DNA of 64,000 bases from Rhizobium sp. AAP43 (lineage in GTDB: Bacteria > Pseudomonadota > Alphaproteobacteria > Rhizobiales > Rhizobiaceae). Positions within the stretch are counted from its first letter, which is position 1. Every line of letters starts with the position of its first letter. The DNA is taken from contig NZ_LJHS01000005.1 of assembly GCF_001296045.1 (NCBI RefSeq), forward strand, positions 434,001-498,000, written 5' to 3'. Below are positions 17,720 through 26,432 of the stretch, in pieces. The notes under the pieces are model-generated. The model was given only the letters and a program-made list of their open reading frames with translations. It searched no databases and had not been told where the DNA came from. The translations under genes and the position numbers were made by a program.

Positions 17720-18436
17720 TTACTGCGCCGCCTGGCGCGGCTGCAGCTTCTCGTCGATCTGGCGCGAAAGAATGGCAGAGAATTCGTCGGCGAAGCCTTC
17801 CATGCGGGCGGTCAGCTTGCCGGCTTCTCCGGAGAACTTGTTGTAGGCGATGACGGCCGGGATAGCGGCAACCAGACCGATGGCGGTGGCGAGCAACGCT
17901 TCGGCAATACCCGGTGCAACAACTGCGAGGCTGGCGCTGTTCGAGCCGGCAATGGCCTGGAAGGAGGTCATGATACCGACAACGGTACCGAAAAGGCCGA
18001 TGAACGGTGCGGCAGAGCCGATGGTGGCGAGCGAGGACAGACGTGCTTCCAGTGTTTCGGTTTCACGCGCCAGCGTCACATCCATGGCGCGGTCGATACG
18101 CATCTGAAGGCCGATCGGCGAGCGGGCGCCGCGTTCGAAGCTCTTCTTCCATTCGCGCATCGCAGCGACGAACATGGAGGCGAGACCGGTATTGCTGCGC
18201 TCGGAAAGGGTCCGGTACAGTTCTTCGAGGGACTGGCCGGACCAGAAGATCTGCTCGAACTGGTCGAACTGGCGGCGGGCACGGGCATAGCTCAGATACT
18301 TGTCGATGACGATCGCCCAGGTCCAGATAGAGGCCGAAATCAGCCCGAGCATGACAAACTTCACGATCAGGCCAGCCTGCATGAACAGGCCCCACAGGCT
18401 CACGTCATGGGCTGCTGCCATTCCAACTTGTTCCAT
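17720..18436 (-). CDS. tolQ: Tol-Pal motor protein TolQ (ExbB/MotA family)
   Basis: TolQ is the multi-helix inner-membrane subunit of the Tol proton channel. The 238-residue product has three membrane segments (about 17-40, 135-160 and 170-195). The last two carry the ExbB family signature (LFGTVVGIMTSFQAIA, GIAEALLATAIGLVAAIPAVIAYN). ATG at 18436 is preferred to a TTG at 18460 because GAAGG lies just upstream. It is the first gene of tolQRAB; the 213-base gap to ybgC leaves room for a promoter. Confidence 0.96.
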   Translation of the reverse strand: MEQVGMAAAHDVSLWGLFMQAGLIVKFVMLGLISASIWTWAIVIDKYLSYARARRQFDQFEQIFWSGQSLEELYRTLSERSNTGLASMFVAAMREWKKSFERGARSPIGLQMRIDRAMDVTLARETETLEARLSSLATIGSAAPFIGLFGTVVGIMTSFQAIAGSNSASLAVVAPGIAEALLATAIGLVAAIPAVIAYNKFSGEAGKLTARMEGFADEFSAILSRQIDEKLQPRQAAQ

Positions 18437-18649
18437 CGCCTTCACTTTCCCGAAATCCAAACGCCCGGTGGGTGAAACCGGGCGGTGACTGAGCTGTTAC
18501 TGGTGGAAGAACGCGGCAGCCGCCGCCGAAACCCTTTTTCCGCCTTAGCTCCCCAGAATGCCTTCTGAGATGAAAATTTGGTCAAAGGAAGGCGTGCAGC
18601 GCACAAACTTCCAGTGCGCGAGTAAGACCCCATTATGGTTAAAACTGTG

Positions 18650-19111
18650 TTACGAAACGGGAGTTTCAATCCCCGTGCGGAACTGTTCTGCCAGCCCCTC
18701 CGGCAAACGTCTCGGTTTGCCATGACGGTTGACAACGGCAATGACCACTTTCGCAGCAATCAGCAGGCGGTCATCGCGCCCGATCTGCTGGGCGAGAATC
18801 ATCTTCGCGCCGCCGGCCCTTTCGGTTCGTGTCGTGACGGTGATGAGGTCATCCATGCGGGCAGGGGCCTTGAAATCGATCTCCATGCGATGAACCATGA
18901 AGGCGAGGCCTTCGTCCGATGTCTCATAGAGTGCTGATTGCTCGACGCCGAGGCAGCGGAGATAATCGGTGCGGGCGCGTTCCATGAAATGCAGATAGCG
19001 CGCATGATACACCGCACCGGAGAAGTCGGTGTCTTCGTAGTAAACCCGCTGCACCAGATGGTGCACGCCGTTGATGATCTCGCCGGAGAGGGGTAATCTC
19101 GGGATTGTCAT
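18650..19111 (-). CDS. ybgC: Tol-Pal-associated acyl-CoA thioesterase YbgC
   Basis: A 153-residue hot-dog-fold thioesterase; the family hydrolyses short or medium acyl-CoA esters, possibly linked to phospholipid synthesis near the Tol complex. The catalytic motif VYYEDTDFSGAVYHARYLHFMERAR carries the Asp of the YbgC/4-hydroxybenzoyl-CoA family, and MVHRMEIDFKAPARMDD follows. It precedes tolQ as in most proteobacteria, though the 213-base gap suggests it can be expressed separately. Confidence 0.93.
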   Translation of the reverse strand: MTIPRLPLSGEIINGVHHLVQRVYYEDTDFSGAVYHARYLHFMERARTDYLRCLGVEQSALYETSDEGLAFMVHRMEIDFKAPARMDDLITVTTRTERAGGAKMILAQQIGRDDRLLIAAKVVIAVVNRHGKPRRLPEGLAEQFRTGIETPVS

Positions 19112-19165
19112 GGATTTCTCCTGTCGAGGATTTGCGCGCGGGCGAGGGGCTAACCGATCCGACCC

Positions 19166-19732
19166 TTACCTGTCCAGCATCATGAGGGTGGTTTCGTCGA
19201 TACCAAGTCGCAGCATCACGTCCAAACGATTGGCAGCATCATCTGCGACGATGAACTCATCGAGTTGAGGCGGGGCTACCGATGTGCCGGACAGCATGGC
19301 ATGGGCCTGGCCGCGATGATGGGTCTGATGCTGGAAGAGATGCGACAGGACGTCGTCCACGCGTTCGATCTGGACACGGCCTGTCCTGTGAATGCGCACA
19401 AGCTCTCTCAGATTTTCGGCTTCGAGGGCCAAACAGAAGTCGAGCAGGCGCCGGTCCGACTTCACCTGTGCTGCCCGCAATTCGCCCTGCGTGTTGAACG
19501 GGATCTCGTTCGCCCAGGCTTTCGGTCCCAGATCACCGCCCAGAAGGGCGTCAATATAGAACCAGTCGATGATCAGGATATGATTGAGTGTTGCGCAGAG
19601 CGACGGGAAGAAGCCTGTCCTCGGCGCTTCGAAGTCTTCACCGGAGAGCTTGGCGACCGCGTCATGCAGCCTGTCATTGGCGAGCAGGTTGTTATAGGCC
19701 AGCTTTCTGAAACTCCGGGTCGGATCGGTCAT
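19166..19732 (-). CDS. DinB-family protein
   Basis: A 188-residue four-helix bundle of the DinB/YfiT type. Metal-ligand histidines are visible: TLNHILIIDWFYIDALLGG in helix 2 and HQTHHRGQAHAML in helix 3. Family members are metal-dependent; some act as thiol-dependent S-transferases, others have no known substrate. The start codon overlaps the stop of the NUDIX gene by four bases (ATGA), so the two are coupled. Function not established. Confidence 0.85.
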   Translation of the reverse strand: MTDPTRSFRKLAYNNLLANDRLHDAVAKLSGEDFEAPRTGFFPSLCATLNHILIIDWFYIDALLGGDLGPKAWANEIPFNTQGELRAAQVKSDRRLLDFCLALEAENLRELVRIHRTGRVQIERVDDVLSHLFQHQTHHRGQAHAMLSGTSVAPPQLDEFIVADDAANRLDVMLRLGIDETTLMMLDR

Positions 19733-20238
19733 TTCAGGTCAAGATCTCCATCGTGCCAGATGATGTGTTTTGGCGATTGCGGCAGGGTCTCGATTTCGTC
19801 GGCAATGAAGTATGGCGGAATATCGAGCCGCTTCAGAGCCTCACCGGTCGCCGGCACCCATTTGAACTCGAGCGCGTTTTTGCCATCCTGGATATGATGC
19901 ACGATGTCAGCGGGATGGAAAGGAAAACGATCCGGAATTTCCATCAGGTAGTAGAGGCCGAGTTCGTGCCAGGCCTTGCCCTCGTAATCGAAGAAGTTCT
20001 CGACGATCCAGAGCAGGCGCTCGATCTTCGCTTCGACCTGCAGTTCTTCCATCATCTCGCGGCGGAGCGTCTCCTGCGAGGTCTCGCCGATCTCGGCCCG
20101 ACCGCCAGGGAATGTCCAGAAGGCCTCATGGGTTGCGCGATGCACCAGAACATGGCCATCCCGAAAGGCCAGGCCCGCAATGCGGTGATTGAACCGGCGC
20201 TTGCCATCCTTGATGGTGATCAGGGTTCGGGAGGTCAT
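19729..20238 (-). CDS. NUDIX hydrolase
   Basis: A 169-residue NUDIX pyrophosphohydrolase. The Nudix box is clear at ~41-65 (GGRAEIGETSQETLRREMMEEL), with all the metal-binding glutamates. Substrates of this family include nucleotide sugars, NADH, ADP-ribose and oxidised nucleotides; the sequence does not decide between them. The start at 20238 overlaps the upstream phosphoesterase stop (ATGA) and the stop overlaps the DinB start (ATGA), giving a tightly coupled three-gene set. Confidence 0.9.
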   Translation of the reverse strand: MTSRTLITIKDGKRRFNHRIAGLAFRDGHVLVHRATHEAFWTFPGGRAEIGETSQETLRREMMEELQVEAKIERLLWIVENFFDYEGKAWHELGLYYLMEIPDRFPFHPADIVHHIQDGKNALEFKWVPATGEALKRLDIPPYFIADEIETLPQSPKHIIWHDGDLDLK

Positions 20239-21143
20239 GCGGTGTCTCCAAGCTCGATAGCCAAGATTTCCGGCCATGTGCCGACGCGCACCGGAAGGAC
20301 CGAGCATCCGAGGCCGCCCGATACGATCAGGTCACGGCCCTCTTCGCGGAAGTGGCCGCGTGGGTAACGCGCCGACCCCTTCGACGCGGAAATCGGGCGC
20401 CAGCCGAAGATGTTGACCTGGCCGTTATGGGTGTGGCCGGACAGGGTGAGGCTGACGCGATCGTCGACCTCCGGGAAAATGTCGGGTTCATGGGCCATCA
20501 GGATGACAGGGGCATCGTCGTTGATCGAAGCGAGGGTGGCAGGGAGGTCGTGAATGCCGATGGCCTCAGGGCGCTTGTAGCGGGAGCCCGGTCTGAGTGC
20601 GAGCTGATCGCCAAGCCCCGCAAGCCAGAAGCGATATCCATCTTTGTCGACGGGAAGGGTAGTGTTGATCAGAATGTTGATGCCAACGCTGCGCAGCGCC
20701 TGCTCGGCAATCGTCTCGCCGTTTCCTTCTTTCTGAAACCGCGGATCCTCCCAGTAGTCATGATTGCCAAGCACCGCGTGCACGCCGAGCGGGGCCTTCA
20801 AAATCGATAGTGCCTGCGCCCAATCTGTCGGCGCGACCTCCTGCGTCATCAGGTGCAGCCCGCGCATGTAGTCGCCGAGCAGCAGCACGATGTCGGCTTC
20901 AAGCGCATTGGCCTCGCTGCAGATGCTCCCGATCCGCTCCGGCGTCATCCAAGGATCGCAGGCATGGAAATCGGCCAGAACCGCTATCTTCAGTCGCAAG
21001 CCCTTTGGCCAGCGTGCAGGCGTCAGGCGGTAGGGTGTTACCTTTGGCTTGCCGAAAACCTCGACAAAGGGATAGGCCGCTGTCGCCATCGCTGCGGATA
21101 AACCGGCAATGGCGAGCTTGAGAAACATGCGTCGTCCCAGCAC
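20235..21143 (-). CDS. Tat-exported metallophosphoesterase (YaeI-like)
   Basis: A 302-residue calcineurin-type phosphoesterase. Metal motifs are complete: LADFHACDPW, LLGDYMRG, LGNHDYW, MAHEPDIF and SGHTHNGQ. The N-terminus MLGRRMFLKLAIAGLSAA has a twin-arginine pattern, so export in folded form with its metals is likely. This reading requires the GTG start that abuts the ruvB stop (TGA then GTG); an ATG five codons later would delete the arginines. It resembles YaeI/UDP-diacylglucosamine-type membrane phosphoesterases, but the substrate is unknown. Confidence 0.88.
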   Translation of the reverse strand: MLGRRMFLKLAIAGLSAAMATAAYPFVEVFGKPKVTPYRLTPARWPKGLRLKIAVLADFHACDPWMTPERIGSICSEANALEADIVLLLGDYMRGLHLMTQEVAPTDWAQALSILKAPLGVHAVLGNHDYWEDPRFQKEGNGETIAEQALRSVGINILINTTLPVDKDGYRFWLAGLGDQLALRPGSRYKRPEAIGIHDLPATLASINDDAPVILMAHEPDIFPEVDDRVSLTLSGHTHNGQVNIFGWRPISASKGSARYPRGHFREEGRDLIVSGGLGCSVLPVRVGTWPEILAIELGDTA

Positions 21144-22184
21144 TCAATCATCCTCAAGCGTCAGGCGAAACTGGGCGGCTTCGAGATCCTTGGGTGGGGT
21201 CATGCCGAGATGCTTCCATGCGGTCGCGGTCAAGACGCGGCCACGTGGCGTGCGCTGGATAAAGCCCTGCTGGATCATGTAGGGCTCGATGATGTCTTCG
21301 ATGGCATCACGCGGTTCGGAGAGACCGGCGGCAATTGTTTCGATACCAACAGGCCCGCCGCCGAAATTGACGGCGATCATCTTGAGATAGCGCATGTCGA
21401 GCTGGTCGAGGCCCATATTGTCGACGTTAAGGCGTGTCAGTGCTTCGTCTGCAATCACCTTTGTGACGGCCTCGGCGCGGGCAACTTCGGCGAAATCGCG
21501 CACGCGCCGCAGAAGGCGGCCTGCGATGCGGGGCGTGCCGCGGGCGCGGCGGGCAACTTCGCGGGCGCCGTCATCGGTCATCGGCAGGTTGAGCAGGCGG
21601 GCGCCACGTCGGACAATCGATTCCAGTTCCTCGACGGTATAGAAATTCAGGCGAACCGGAATGCCGAAACGGTCACGCAGCGGCGTGGTCAGAAGGCCGA
21701 GACGGGTGGTGGCAGCCACCAGCGTGAACTTCGACAGGTCGATCTTGACCGATCGCGCAGCCGGGCCTTCGCCGATGATCAGGTCGAGCTGAAAATCTTC
21801 CATCGCCGGATAGAGGATTTCCTCAACGGCGGGGCTCAAGCGGTGGATTTCGTCGATGAAGAGCACGTCACGCTCTTCAAGATTGGTGAGGAGGGCTGCA
21901 AGATCGCCGGCCTTGGCGATAACGGGGCCGGAGGTGGAGCGAAAGTTGACGCCGAGTTCCTTGGCCATGATCTGGGCAAGGGTCGTCTTGCCAAGGCCGG
22001 GCGGGCCGACGAAGAGCACATGATCAAGCGCCTCACCACGGTTCTTCGCTGCCTCGATAAAGATCTTCAGGTTGGCGCGTGCCTCCGCCTGACCGGTGAA
22101 GTCATCGAGGGTCTGCGGGCGGAGCGCCGCATCGAGATCTTCGCCACGCTTTTCGGGCGTCAGGATAGGGTTGTTGGTGGTCAT
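21144..22184 (-). CDS. ruvB: Holliday junction branch-migration helicase RuvB
   Basis: RuvB is the hexameric AAA+ motor that drives branch migration of Holliday junctions with RuvA. The 346-residue product has the RuvB N-terminal motif [12 protein letters not shown], Walker [11 protein letters not shown], Walker [12 protein letters not shown], sensor [18 protein letters not shown] and the C-terminal winged helix ([16 protein letters not shown]). It follows ruvA after 73 bases. Confidence 0.98.
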   Translation of the reverse strand: MTTNNPILTPEKRGEDLDAALRPQTLDDFTGQAEARANLKIFIEAAKNRGEALDHVLFVGPPGLGKTTLAQIMAKELGVNFRSTSGPVIAKAGDLAALLTNLEERDVLFIDEIHRLSPAVEEILYPAMEDFQLDLIIGEGPAARSVKIDLSKFTLVAATTRLGLLTTPLRDRFGIPVRLNFYTVEELESIVRRGARLLNLPMTDDGAREVARRARGTPRIAGRLLRRVRDFAEVARAEAVTKVIADEALTRLNVDNMGLDQLDMRYLKMIAVNFGGGPVGIETIAAGLSEPRDAIEDIIEPYMIQQGFIQRTPRGRVLTATAWKHLGMTPPKDLEAAQFRLTLEDD

Positions 22185-22257
22185 GCGAGGATTTCCATGC
22201 GGATCGAGCCGGACTGCTTCGTTTTCTTATACCGACATTGCTGCCGCAGACCAATTC

Positions 22258-22875
22258 TCACCGTGAAAGCTCCTTCAGCCCCAATCGGATCAGCTTGGCG
22301 CTGTCGGCGCCTTCGCCGCCATTCTTCAATGCAGCCGCTACGGCGTTTGCGGCCTGATCGCGGGAATAGCCGAGATTGGTGAGTGCCGAGACGGCATCGG
22401 CGACGGGGGCGGAGGCGACGCCTTCGCCGATCTCCTGCTTGAGGCCAATCGTACCGGAGGCCTCGCCGGCGAAGGCGGGCGCCTTGTTCTTGAGTTCAGT
22501 GACGAGCCGCAACGCAACCTTGGGGCCAACGCCGGGGGCGCGGGAAATGGCAGCCTTGTCCTGCAGGGCAATGGCATTGGCGAGGTCCGACGGGGGAAGG
22601 GTGGAGAGGACGGCAAGCGCCACCTTCGCGCCGACGCCCTGCACGCTTTGCAAAAGGTTGAACCATTCGCGCTCCAGCGCGCTCATGAAGCCGAAGAGCT
22701 TCAACTGGTCCTCGCGCACATAGGTCTCGATGAAAAGCACCACGGCCTCACCGGCCGAGCCAATGCGCGAAAGTGTGCGGGCCGAACAATGCGCGACGTA
22801 GCAGACGCCATGGACGTCGACGAGCACATAGTCGTCGCCGATTTCGTCAATGGTGCCTTTGAGTTTGCCGATCAT
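22258..22875 (-). CDS. ruvA: Holliday junction-binding protein RuvA
   Basis: RuvA tetramers hold the four-way junction and load RuvB. The 205-residue product begins [26 protein letters not shown] (OB fold), has the helix-hairpin-helix segments [15 protein letters not shown] and [19 protein letters not shown], and ends with the RuvB-binding domain III ([20 protein letters not shown]). A PIN-domain toxin gene ends 21 bases upstream, so ruvA is probably on a transcript carrying that module. Confidence 0.98.
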   Translation of the reverse strand: MIGKLKGTIDEIGDDYVLVDVHGVCYVAHCSARTLSRIGSAGEAVVLFIETYVREDQLKLFGFMSALEREWFNLLQSVQGVGAKVALAVLSTLPPSDLANAIALQDKAAISRAPGVGPKVALRLVTELKNKAPAFAGEASGTIGLKQEIGEGVASAPVADAVSALTNLGYSRDQAANAVAAALKNGGEGADSAKLIRLGLKELSR

Positions 22876-22896
22876 GGGAGGTCCGCGTCGAAAGAG

Positions 22897-23313
22897 TTAC
22901 AGGGGATGGGTTTCAGGCGAGATGATGTCGAGGTCGGGGAAGTAGGTGCGGTAGCCTTTCGGGTCGCGAGTCAGGACCTTGTGGCCCCGAATGGCGGCAT
23001 GCGCACCGATCAGAAAATCCGGCAGCACACGATCGCGCCCACCACCGGCCAGTTTGTAGATCCGGAATGCACGACCGGCGGCGAAAGCGGCGGCCCAGGG
23101 GAGGTTCTCGCGGCGGAATTCACTTTCGGGCAGCAGTTCGTCGACTTCCTCGCGGTTGGTATAGCGCACGGAAAATTCGGAATAGATGATGGGGTTGATC
23201 AGAAGCGGTTCGGCCCGCCCCAGTTTCAAAAGCTGGTTCCTGGACCAGGTCAGCCATGCGGGATCGCGCACCGCGATATCCACCAGCACGTTGGTATCGA
23301 CCAGAACGGCCAT
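22897..23313 (-). CDS. vapC: PIN-domain toxin of a VapBC-type module
   Basis: A 138-residue PIN-domain ribonuclease. The acidic residues of the active site are visible: Asp in VLVDTNVLVD near residue 6, Glu in PIIYSEFSVRY near 46, Asp in RVLPDFLIGAHA near 98 and Asp in VLTRDPKGYRTYFP near 118. VapC toxins cleave tRNA or rRNA when the antitoxin is degraded. The gene starts one base after the antitoxin stop, which gives tight coupling. The pair is inserted between ruvC and ruvA, which is not the usual arrangement. RNA target unknown. Confidence 0.88.
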   Translation of the reverse strand: MAVLVDTNVLVDIAVRDPAWLTWSRNQLLKLGRAEPLLINPIIYSEFSVRYTNREEVDELLPESEFRRENLPWAAAFAAGRAFRIYKLAGGGRDRVLPDFLIGAHAAIRGHKVLTRDPKGYRTYFPDLDIISPETHPL

Positions 23314-23314
23314 G

Positions 23315-23566
23315 TCAACGATCCCGGGTCATGTGCATCAGCGCATCTGCGTCGATGTCTGCGGCGCCTGTTCCTTCCAGCGCTTCGAGGGTCTTCAGAA
23401 GGCCTGCCAAGCGGACGCGTTCCTGAATAGCCTCCGGGCTGTTCTTGGCGGATAGCATCAGACGCCCGTCTTCCACGGTGAAGACCACTTCCGAATTCGG
23501 TTCGATGCCGACGAGCTCGCGCAGGTCGCGGGGAATGGTCACTTGACCCTTGGATGATACGCGCAT
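23315..23566 (-). CDS. vapB: AbrB/MazE-type antitoxin
   Basis: An 83-residue antitoxin. Residues 1-45 are a SpoVT/AbrB swapped-hairpin DNA-binding domain (MRVSSKGQVTIPRDLREL, then EVVFTVEDGRLML). The C-terminal half (ERVRLAGLLKTLEALEGTGAADIDADAL) is the likely toxin-binding helix and tail. Such antitoxins repress their own operon as toxin complexes. It starts 58 bases after ruvC on the same strand and is immediately followed by the PIN toxin. Confidence 0.88.
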   Translation of the reverse strand: MRVSSKGQVTIPRDLRELVGIEPNSEVVFTVEDGRLMLSAKNSPEAIQERVRLAGLLKTLEALEGTGAADIDADALMHMTRDR

Positions 23567-23624
23567 GGCCTTGCTCCTTCACAAGTAAGAATAAATCCTA
23601 CCGTCAGAACAAGTCAAGAACAAA

Positions 23625-24137
23625 TCAGGCGGAGGCCAGCACCTTGCGCATGCGGTCACCGCCGCGATTGTGGGCGTGGCAGATGGCGATAGCGAGCGCG
23701 TCGGCGGCGTCATTGCCCTTGAATTCGGCCTTGGGCATCAGGATTTTCAGCATCATGTGGATCTGCTGCTTTTCGCCATGGCCGACGCCAATCACGGCTT
23801 TCTTCACGGCATTCGGGGCGTATTCTGCCACCGGCAATCCGGCGCGGGCGGGCACCAGCATGGCGATACCACGGGCCTGGCCGAGCTTCAGCGTCGCCAC
23901 CGCATCCTTGTTGACGAAGGTCTGTTCGACAGCGGCCTCATCCGGATTGTAGGTGTGCACGACTTCGGAAAGCCCGTCATGCAACTGGCAGAGGCGCGAT
24001 GCAAGATCCATGTCACCGTCCGAGGTCACGGTGCCAGAGCCGACAAAACGAAGCGAGTTGCCGAGCGTTTCGATCACGCCCCAGCCGCAGCGGCGCAGGC
24101 CCGGATCGATACCAATGATGCGAATCGTGGAGGTCAT
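23625..24137 (-). CDS. ruvC: Crossover junction endodeoxyribonuclease RuvC
   Basis: RuvC resolves Holliday junctions by paired nicks. The 170-residue product has the RNase H-like active site: Asp in [14 protein letters not shown], Glu in [11 protein letters not shown], and the C-terminal acidic pair in [16 protein letters not shown]. It heads the minus-strand block ruvC-vapB-vapC-ruvA-ruvB and is divergent from a flavin oxidoreductase gene. Confidence 0.97.
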   Translation of the reverse strand: MTSTIRIIGIDPGLRRCGWGVIETLGNSLRFVGSGTVTSDGDMDLASRLCQLHDGLSEVVHTYNPDEAAVEQTFVNKDAVATLKLGQARGIAMLVPARAGLPVAEYAPNAVKKAVIGVGHGEKQQIHMMLKILMPKAEFKGNDAADALAIAICHAHNRGGDRMRKVLASA

Positions 24138-24203
24138 GGGCTATCCTAGTTCAATCGTTGCGATCTGTGCCAGCCAAATGTGAACAAACCAAAAACATCC
24201 GAA

Positions 24204-24227
24204 GTGATTATAATTTAATATCATCAC
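24204..24227. promoter_or_regulatory. AT-rich 24-bp imperfect palindrome, candidate operator
   Basis: GTGAT at 24204-24208 and ATCAC at 24223-24227 flank an AT-rich centre; 18 of 24 positions are self-complementary. It contains TATAAT at 24209-24214, a potential -10 element. It lies between divergent ruvC and the luciferase-like gene, nearer the latter. The regulator is unknown. Confidence 0.35.
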
Positions 24228-24287
24228 CTCTTGGGTACGGCGTCCGCACTGCCTACATGAGTGGAAACGACACGCAGGACCGATGCC

Positions 24288-25289
24288 ATGATCCCCTTTT
24301 CCATTCTCGACCTCTCGCCGATTTCCGAAGGTCACAGCGCTTCCGAGGCGCTCGATGCTTCGCTGAAGCTGGCGCAGACGGCGGAGGCGCGTGGATACAA
24401 TCGCTTCTGGCTGGCCGAGCATCACGGCATGCCTGGCATTGCCAGTGCGGCGACTGCCGTGGTGATCGGGCATGTCGGTGCGGGCACCAGGACGATCCGG
24501 ATCGGGTCCGGCGGCATCATGCTGCCCAATCATTCTCCGCTGGTCATCGCAGAGCAGTTCGGCACGCTGGAGGCGCTGTTTCCCGGCCGTGTCGATCTCG
24601 GCCTTGGCCGCGCGCCGGGGACCGACATGCGCACGGCGCAGGCGCTGAGGCGCAATCTGGATGCCGGAGCAGAGAGCTTCCCGCATGATATTCTGGAATT
24701 GCAAAAGTTGCTGGGCGAGCCGGACGAGGGGCAGGTCCTGCTCGCCGTTCCCGGCATGCGCAGCCATGTCCCGATCTGGCTTCTCGGGTCCAGTCTCTAT
24801 AGCGCGCATCTCGCCGCCGCATTGGGGCTGCCTTATGCCTTCGCCTCGCATTTTGCGCCCGATCAATTGCTGGATGCCGTTGAGATCTATCGCGAGCGCT
24901 TCCAGCCGTCCGCGACGCTTGAAAAGCCGCATGTGATGGTTGGGGTCATGGCAGCCCTTGCCGAAGACGACGAGACGGCCCGTCATTATTTCACCTCGGC
25001 GCAGCAGCAATTCGTCAATCTGAGGCGCAATATCCGGCGCGCCTTCCCGCGACCGGTAGACAGTATGGACGGCGTCTGGACGGATATTGAGCGTATCAAT
25101 GTGGAGCACACCTTGCGCTATGCGCTCGTTGGCTCGCGCCAGACGGTGGCTGGCAAGCTGGATACGTTCCTGAAGGCGGTGCAGCCGGATGAGTTGATCG
25201 TCTCTATGCCGATCCACGATGTCGCAGCGAGGCTGAGATCCGTCGAGTTGCTTGCGGATGTGCGCCAAGGGGTTCAGTTGGCCGCCTGA
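24288..25289 (+). CDS. Luciferase-like (LLM-class) flavin-dependent oxidoreductase
   Basis: A 333-residue TIM-barrel flavoprotein of the bacterial luciferase/F420 superfamily, MsnO8-like subgroup. Typical motifs are present: [62 protein letters not shown] and [18 protein letters not shown]. Members are FMN-dependent monooxygenases with a separate reductase, but the substrate cannot be predicted. ATG at 24288 is preferred to 24261 since the barrel starts at [12 protein letters not shown]. It is monocistronic, with a palindrome about 60-85 bases upstream. Confidence 0.88.
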   Translation: MIPFSILDLSPISEGHSASEALDASLKLAQTAEARGYNRFWLAEHHGMPGIASAATAVVIGHVGAGTRTIRIGSGGIMLPNHSPLVIAEQFGTLEALFPGRVDLGLGRAPGTDMRTAQALRRNLDAGAESFPHDILELQKLLGEPDEGQVLLAVPGMRSHVPIWLLGSSLYSAHLAAALGLPYAFASHFAPDQLLDAVEIYRERFQPSATLEKPHVMVGVMAALAEDDETARHYFTSAQQQFVNLRRNIRRAFPRPVDSMDGVWTDIERINVEHTLRYALVGSRQTVAGKLDTFLKAVQPDELIVSMPIHDVAARLRSVELLADVRQGVQLAA

Positions 25290-25370
25290 GGGTGCATTTC
25301 GCCGGCATGCCCGGAATGAAAAAGCGTCATGGTAAGTAAATCGCCAATGGTCACAGTTAACACGCGTAGT

Positions 25371-25386
25371 TAAGCGGGACTTAACT
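25371..25386 (+). promoter_or_regulatory. Candidate CtrA-binding site upstream of the outer-membrane protein gene
   Basis: TTAA, seven bases, then TTAAC matches the full CtrA consensus (TTAA-N7-TTAA[C]) described in Caulobacter and rhizobia. A third TTAAC half-site lies at 25358-25362. The site is ~87 bases before the start codon. Confidence 0.45.
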
Positions 25387-25472
25387 TTTCATCTTCATGA
25401 TCCAGGCAATTCAGAAGGTCGGGCGGGTGCTCGCCTGATGCAACCACGCTGGGATTTTTGGAGTATCCTGCC

Positions 25473-26309
25473 ATGAAGATGAAACTTCTCGCCATTGCTG
25501 TGGCTTGCCTTTCGGCCGGCACGGCATCCTATGCCGCAGACCTTTACCAGCCCGAGCCGCAGCCGCAGCCCGTCTATGACGCACCGGAAGTTGAAGTGTC
25601 CGAGGCGTCCGGCTGGTATCTGCGTGGCGATCTGGGCTACAATTTCCAGAAGCTTCGCGGCGCGGAATACTTTCAGGGTTCGAATGGCAACCTTGTTGAC
25701 TTCACCACGGCATCCATCAAGGACAGCTTCTCTGTCGGCGGCGGTGTCGGTTACCAGGTCAACAGATATCTGCGCACCGATCTGACCTTCGACTACATGG
25801 CCAAGGCTGACTTCAACGGCTCGACGACCGGTTCCTGCGGTGTCGCCGTCGCTTGTACATCAACGGATGTCGCGGCGATGAGGGCCTATAGCCTGATGGC
25901 CAACGCCTACCTGGATCTGGGCTCCTATGCCTATTTCACGCCGTATGTCGGTGCCGGTGTCGGTGGCTCCTACGTGAAGTGGGACAAGCTGAACAACACC
26001 TCCTGCGAAACAGCGGATCCGACGAATTGCGACCCGACCGAAGAGCATAGCGGCCGCGGCAGCTGGCGCTTTGCCTATCAGCTTATGGCTGGTGCCTCGA
26101 TCGACGTCACCTGCAACGTCAAGGCCGATGTCGGTTATCGTTTCCGCCACACGCTGGGCGGCGATATGTTCGGCTTCCAGAACAGCGGCGGTCCTGGCTA
26201 TGACAAGGGCTTCTACAGCCATGGTCTGCATGCCGGTGCTCGCTACGTCTTCGGCGGCTGCGAAGAGCCGGTGGCCTATGAGCCGCCGCAGCAGCTCGTC
26301 TACAAATAA
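25473..26309 (+). CDS. Outer-membrane beta-barrel protein (Omp25/RopB-like)
   Basis: A 278-residue protein with a signal peptide (MKMKLLAIAVACLSAGTASYA) followed by a Pro-rich segment (PEPQPQPVYDAPEVEV) and an eight-stranded-type barrel: WYLRGDLGYNFQKLRGAEYF, SFSVGGGVGYQVNRYLRTDLTFDYM and the C-terminal AGARYVFGG. It resembles the rhizobial/Brucella small outer-membrane protein family. Two cysteine pairs (SCGVAVAC, SCETADPTNC) probably sit in surface loops as disulfides. It has its own terminator and a CtrA-like site upstream. Confidence 0.88.
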   Translation: MKMKLLAIAVACLSAGTASYAADLYQPEPQPQPVYDAPEVEVSEASGWYLRGDLGYNFQKLRGAEYFQGSNGNLVDFTTASIKDSFSVGGGVGYQVNRYLRTDLTFDYMAKADFNGSTTGSCGVAVACTSTDVAAMRAYSLMANAYLDLGSYAYFTPYVGAGVGGSYVKWDKLNNTSCETADPTNCDPTEEHSGRGSWRFAYQLMAGASIDVTCNVKADVGYRFRHTLGGDMFGFQNSGGPGYDKGFYSHGLHAGARYVFGGCEEPVAYEPPQQLVYK

Positions 26310-26330
26310 TCTCTCGACAACGATCCAGAC

Positions 26331-26358
26331 AAAGGGCTGCCTCCGGGCAGCCCTTTTT
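26331..26358 (+). terminator. Rho-independent terminator after the outer-membrane protein gene
   Basis: An 11-bp perfect stem AAAGGGCTGCC/GGCAGCCCTTT with a TCCG loop, followed by TT, closes the monocistronic omp transcript. Confidence 0.9.
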
Positions 26359-26432
26359 CGTTTCAGGCGCTATCATTCTGATTTTACCGCATTATCCGAC
26401 GCCGAAGCGATACCGCTTCGGCTGGAAATGCT

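Noticed and set aside
24141-25268. 375-codon frame antisense to the luciferase-like gene
   Set aside because: The plus-strand protein shows the full LLM-class pattern; the antisense one is compositionally biased and overlaps the ruvC start region.
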